A stretch of DNA of 61,096 bases, taken from Ichthyenterobacterium magnum. Lineage in GTDB: Bacteria > Bacteroidota > Bacteroidia > Flavobacteriales > Flavobacteriaceae. Where the stretch lies: contig NZ_RAQJ01000008.1 in assembly GCF_003610635.1 (NCBI RefSeq), positions 1 through 61,096 of the forward strand, in the 5' to 3' direction. Made by a program: the position numbers and the translations under genes. This document shows positions 60,874 through 61,096 of the stretch, piece by piece (the first letter of the stretch is position 1; every line of letters starts with the position of its first letter). The notes beneath the pieces are model-generated. The model worked only from the letters and a program-made list of their open reading frames with translations, did no database searches and was not told the DNA's origin.

Positions 60874-61013
60874 TAGCCACAACAACATGTATAATTAATT
60901 GCTTGAGTCTGTATGTACTCGGAAAATCCTTCGGATTTCCCTAACGTTCGGTTTCCTTCTACTAAATCAGTTGCTGAACCACGCAACTAACCATACATAA
61001 ACCGTTGTGCAAC
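60874..61013 (+). repeat. attC-like site 26
   Basis: R'' TAGCCACAAC is the exact complement of GTTGTGGCTA. L arms ATGTAT / ATACAT, a covarying pair seen only here. Central hairpin GGAAAATCC/GGATTTCC with loop TTC. Ends AACCG^TTGTGCAAC. Confidence 0.87.
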
Positions 61014-61020
61014 ATTTGAA

Positions 61021-61096
61021 ATGACATTCGAAATAGGAAAATACCAAGTTGAATTATTAAACGAATCTGACTATAATCCAGACTCGAATGACAATC
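61021..61096 (+). CDS. Start of next cassette gene (cut by window end)
   Basis: ATG at 61021 directly after the standard leader ACATTTGAA; 25 codons, beginning MTFEIGKYQVELLNESDYNP, run open to the window edge. No identification possible from this fragment. Confidence 0.6.
   Translation, partial: MTFEIGKYQVELLNESDYNPDSNDN

Noticed and set aside
790..61013. Regular repeats between genes as a CRISPR array
   Set aside because: Repeats are 130-140 bp, vary in sequence, and are spaced 0.45 to 6.6 kb apart by protein-coding genes; no cas genes.
1..61096. tRNA or rRNA genes
   Set aside because: I saw no tRNA-like cloverleaf with a CCA-proximal GTTCRANNC box and no rRNA-like stretch; a covariance search could still find one I missed.

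Overview
The window looks like the chromosome of a flavobacterium (Bacteroidota, probably Flavobacteriaceae). The DNA is AT-rich, genes start behind A-rich leaders with little Shine-Dalgarno sequence, many products are small lipoproteins with a late Cys lipobox, and the inserted island carries Bacteroidota-type families (BT4734/BF3469-like and DUF3987 replication proteins, a DUF6266-like protein, a Bacteroidota-type tyrosine integrase). No rRNA, tRNA or housekeeping operon is visible.

Most of the window (1-19949 and 45307-61096) is a head-to-tail array of about 27 promoter-poor gene units, all on the + strand, separated by about 26 related palindromic elements of mostly 130-140 bp. I read these as attC-like recombination sites and the array as an integron-type cassette array. 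Three observations support this. (1) The last 7-12 bases before each element are the reverse complement of the first bases of the same unit, as expected if each unit was once a circle closed at its own R''/R' arms. (2) The outer arms (GTGTAT/ATACAC, GTATAT/ATATAC, GTATAA/TTATAC, ATGTAT/ATACAT) and the central hairpin covary from site to site. (3) One whole unit is present twice as an apparently exact 802-bp copy ending at CG^TT on both sides. No integron integrase lies in the window.

Cargo, left to right: a lipoprotein; a type I restriction-modification cassette with an HsdM-HsdS fusion; a membrane protein plus metallo-beta-lactamase-fold hydrolase; two small membrane proteins; a restriction-nuclease/IrrE-like metallopeptidase fusion; a run of small secreted or lipoprotein genes; and a PD-(D/E)XK-like protein with two tandem paralogous partners. 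After the island come the duplicated membrane-protein cassette, a four-gene operon (sigma-region-4/helicase-associated protein, 60-aa protein, DndD-like SMC ATPase, DndE-HerA fusion), a HEPN-like protein, a membrane pair, a TPR protein, a DUF3703-like protein, and a membrane receiver protein with a GHKL kinase.

From about 19950 to 45306 a 25.4-kb integrative island, entirely on the - strand, has split one attC-like site at its central hairpin; both halves of that site survive at the island ends. It encodes a tyrosine recombinase, replication/HTH genes, and a dense defence block: XRE-pAgo-WYL-ATPase-unknown, then hsdM-hsdS-rmuC-hsdR-mcrB-mcrC.

The candidates most worth following are the array itself as a possibly undescribed Bacteroidota cassette system, the Dnd-like operon without sulfur-transfer genes, the covarying hairpins that flank the two largest defence cassettes, and the pAgo operon whose PIWI domain seems to lack canonical catalytic residues.
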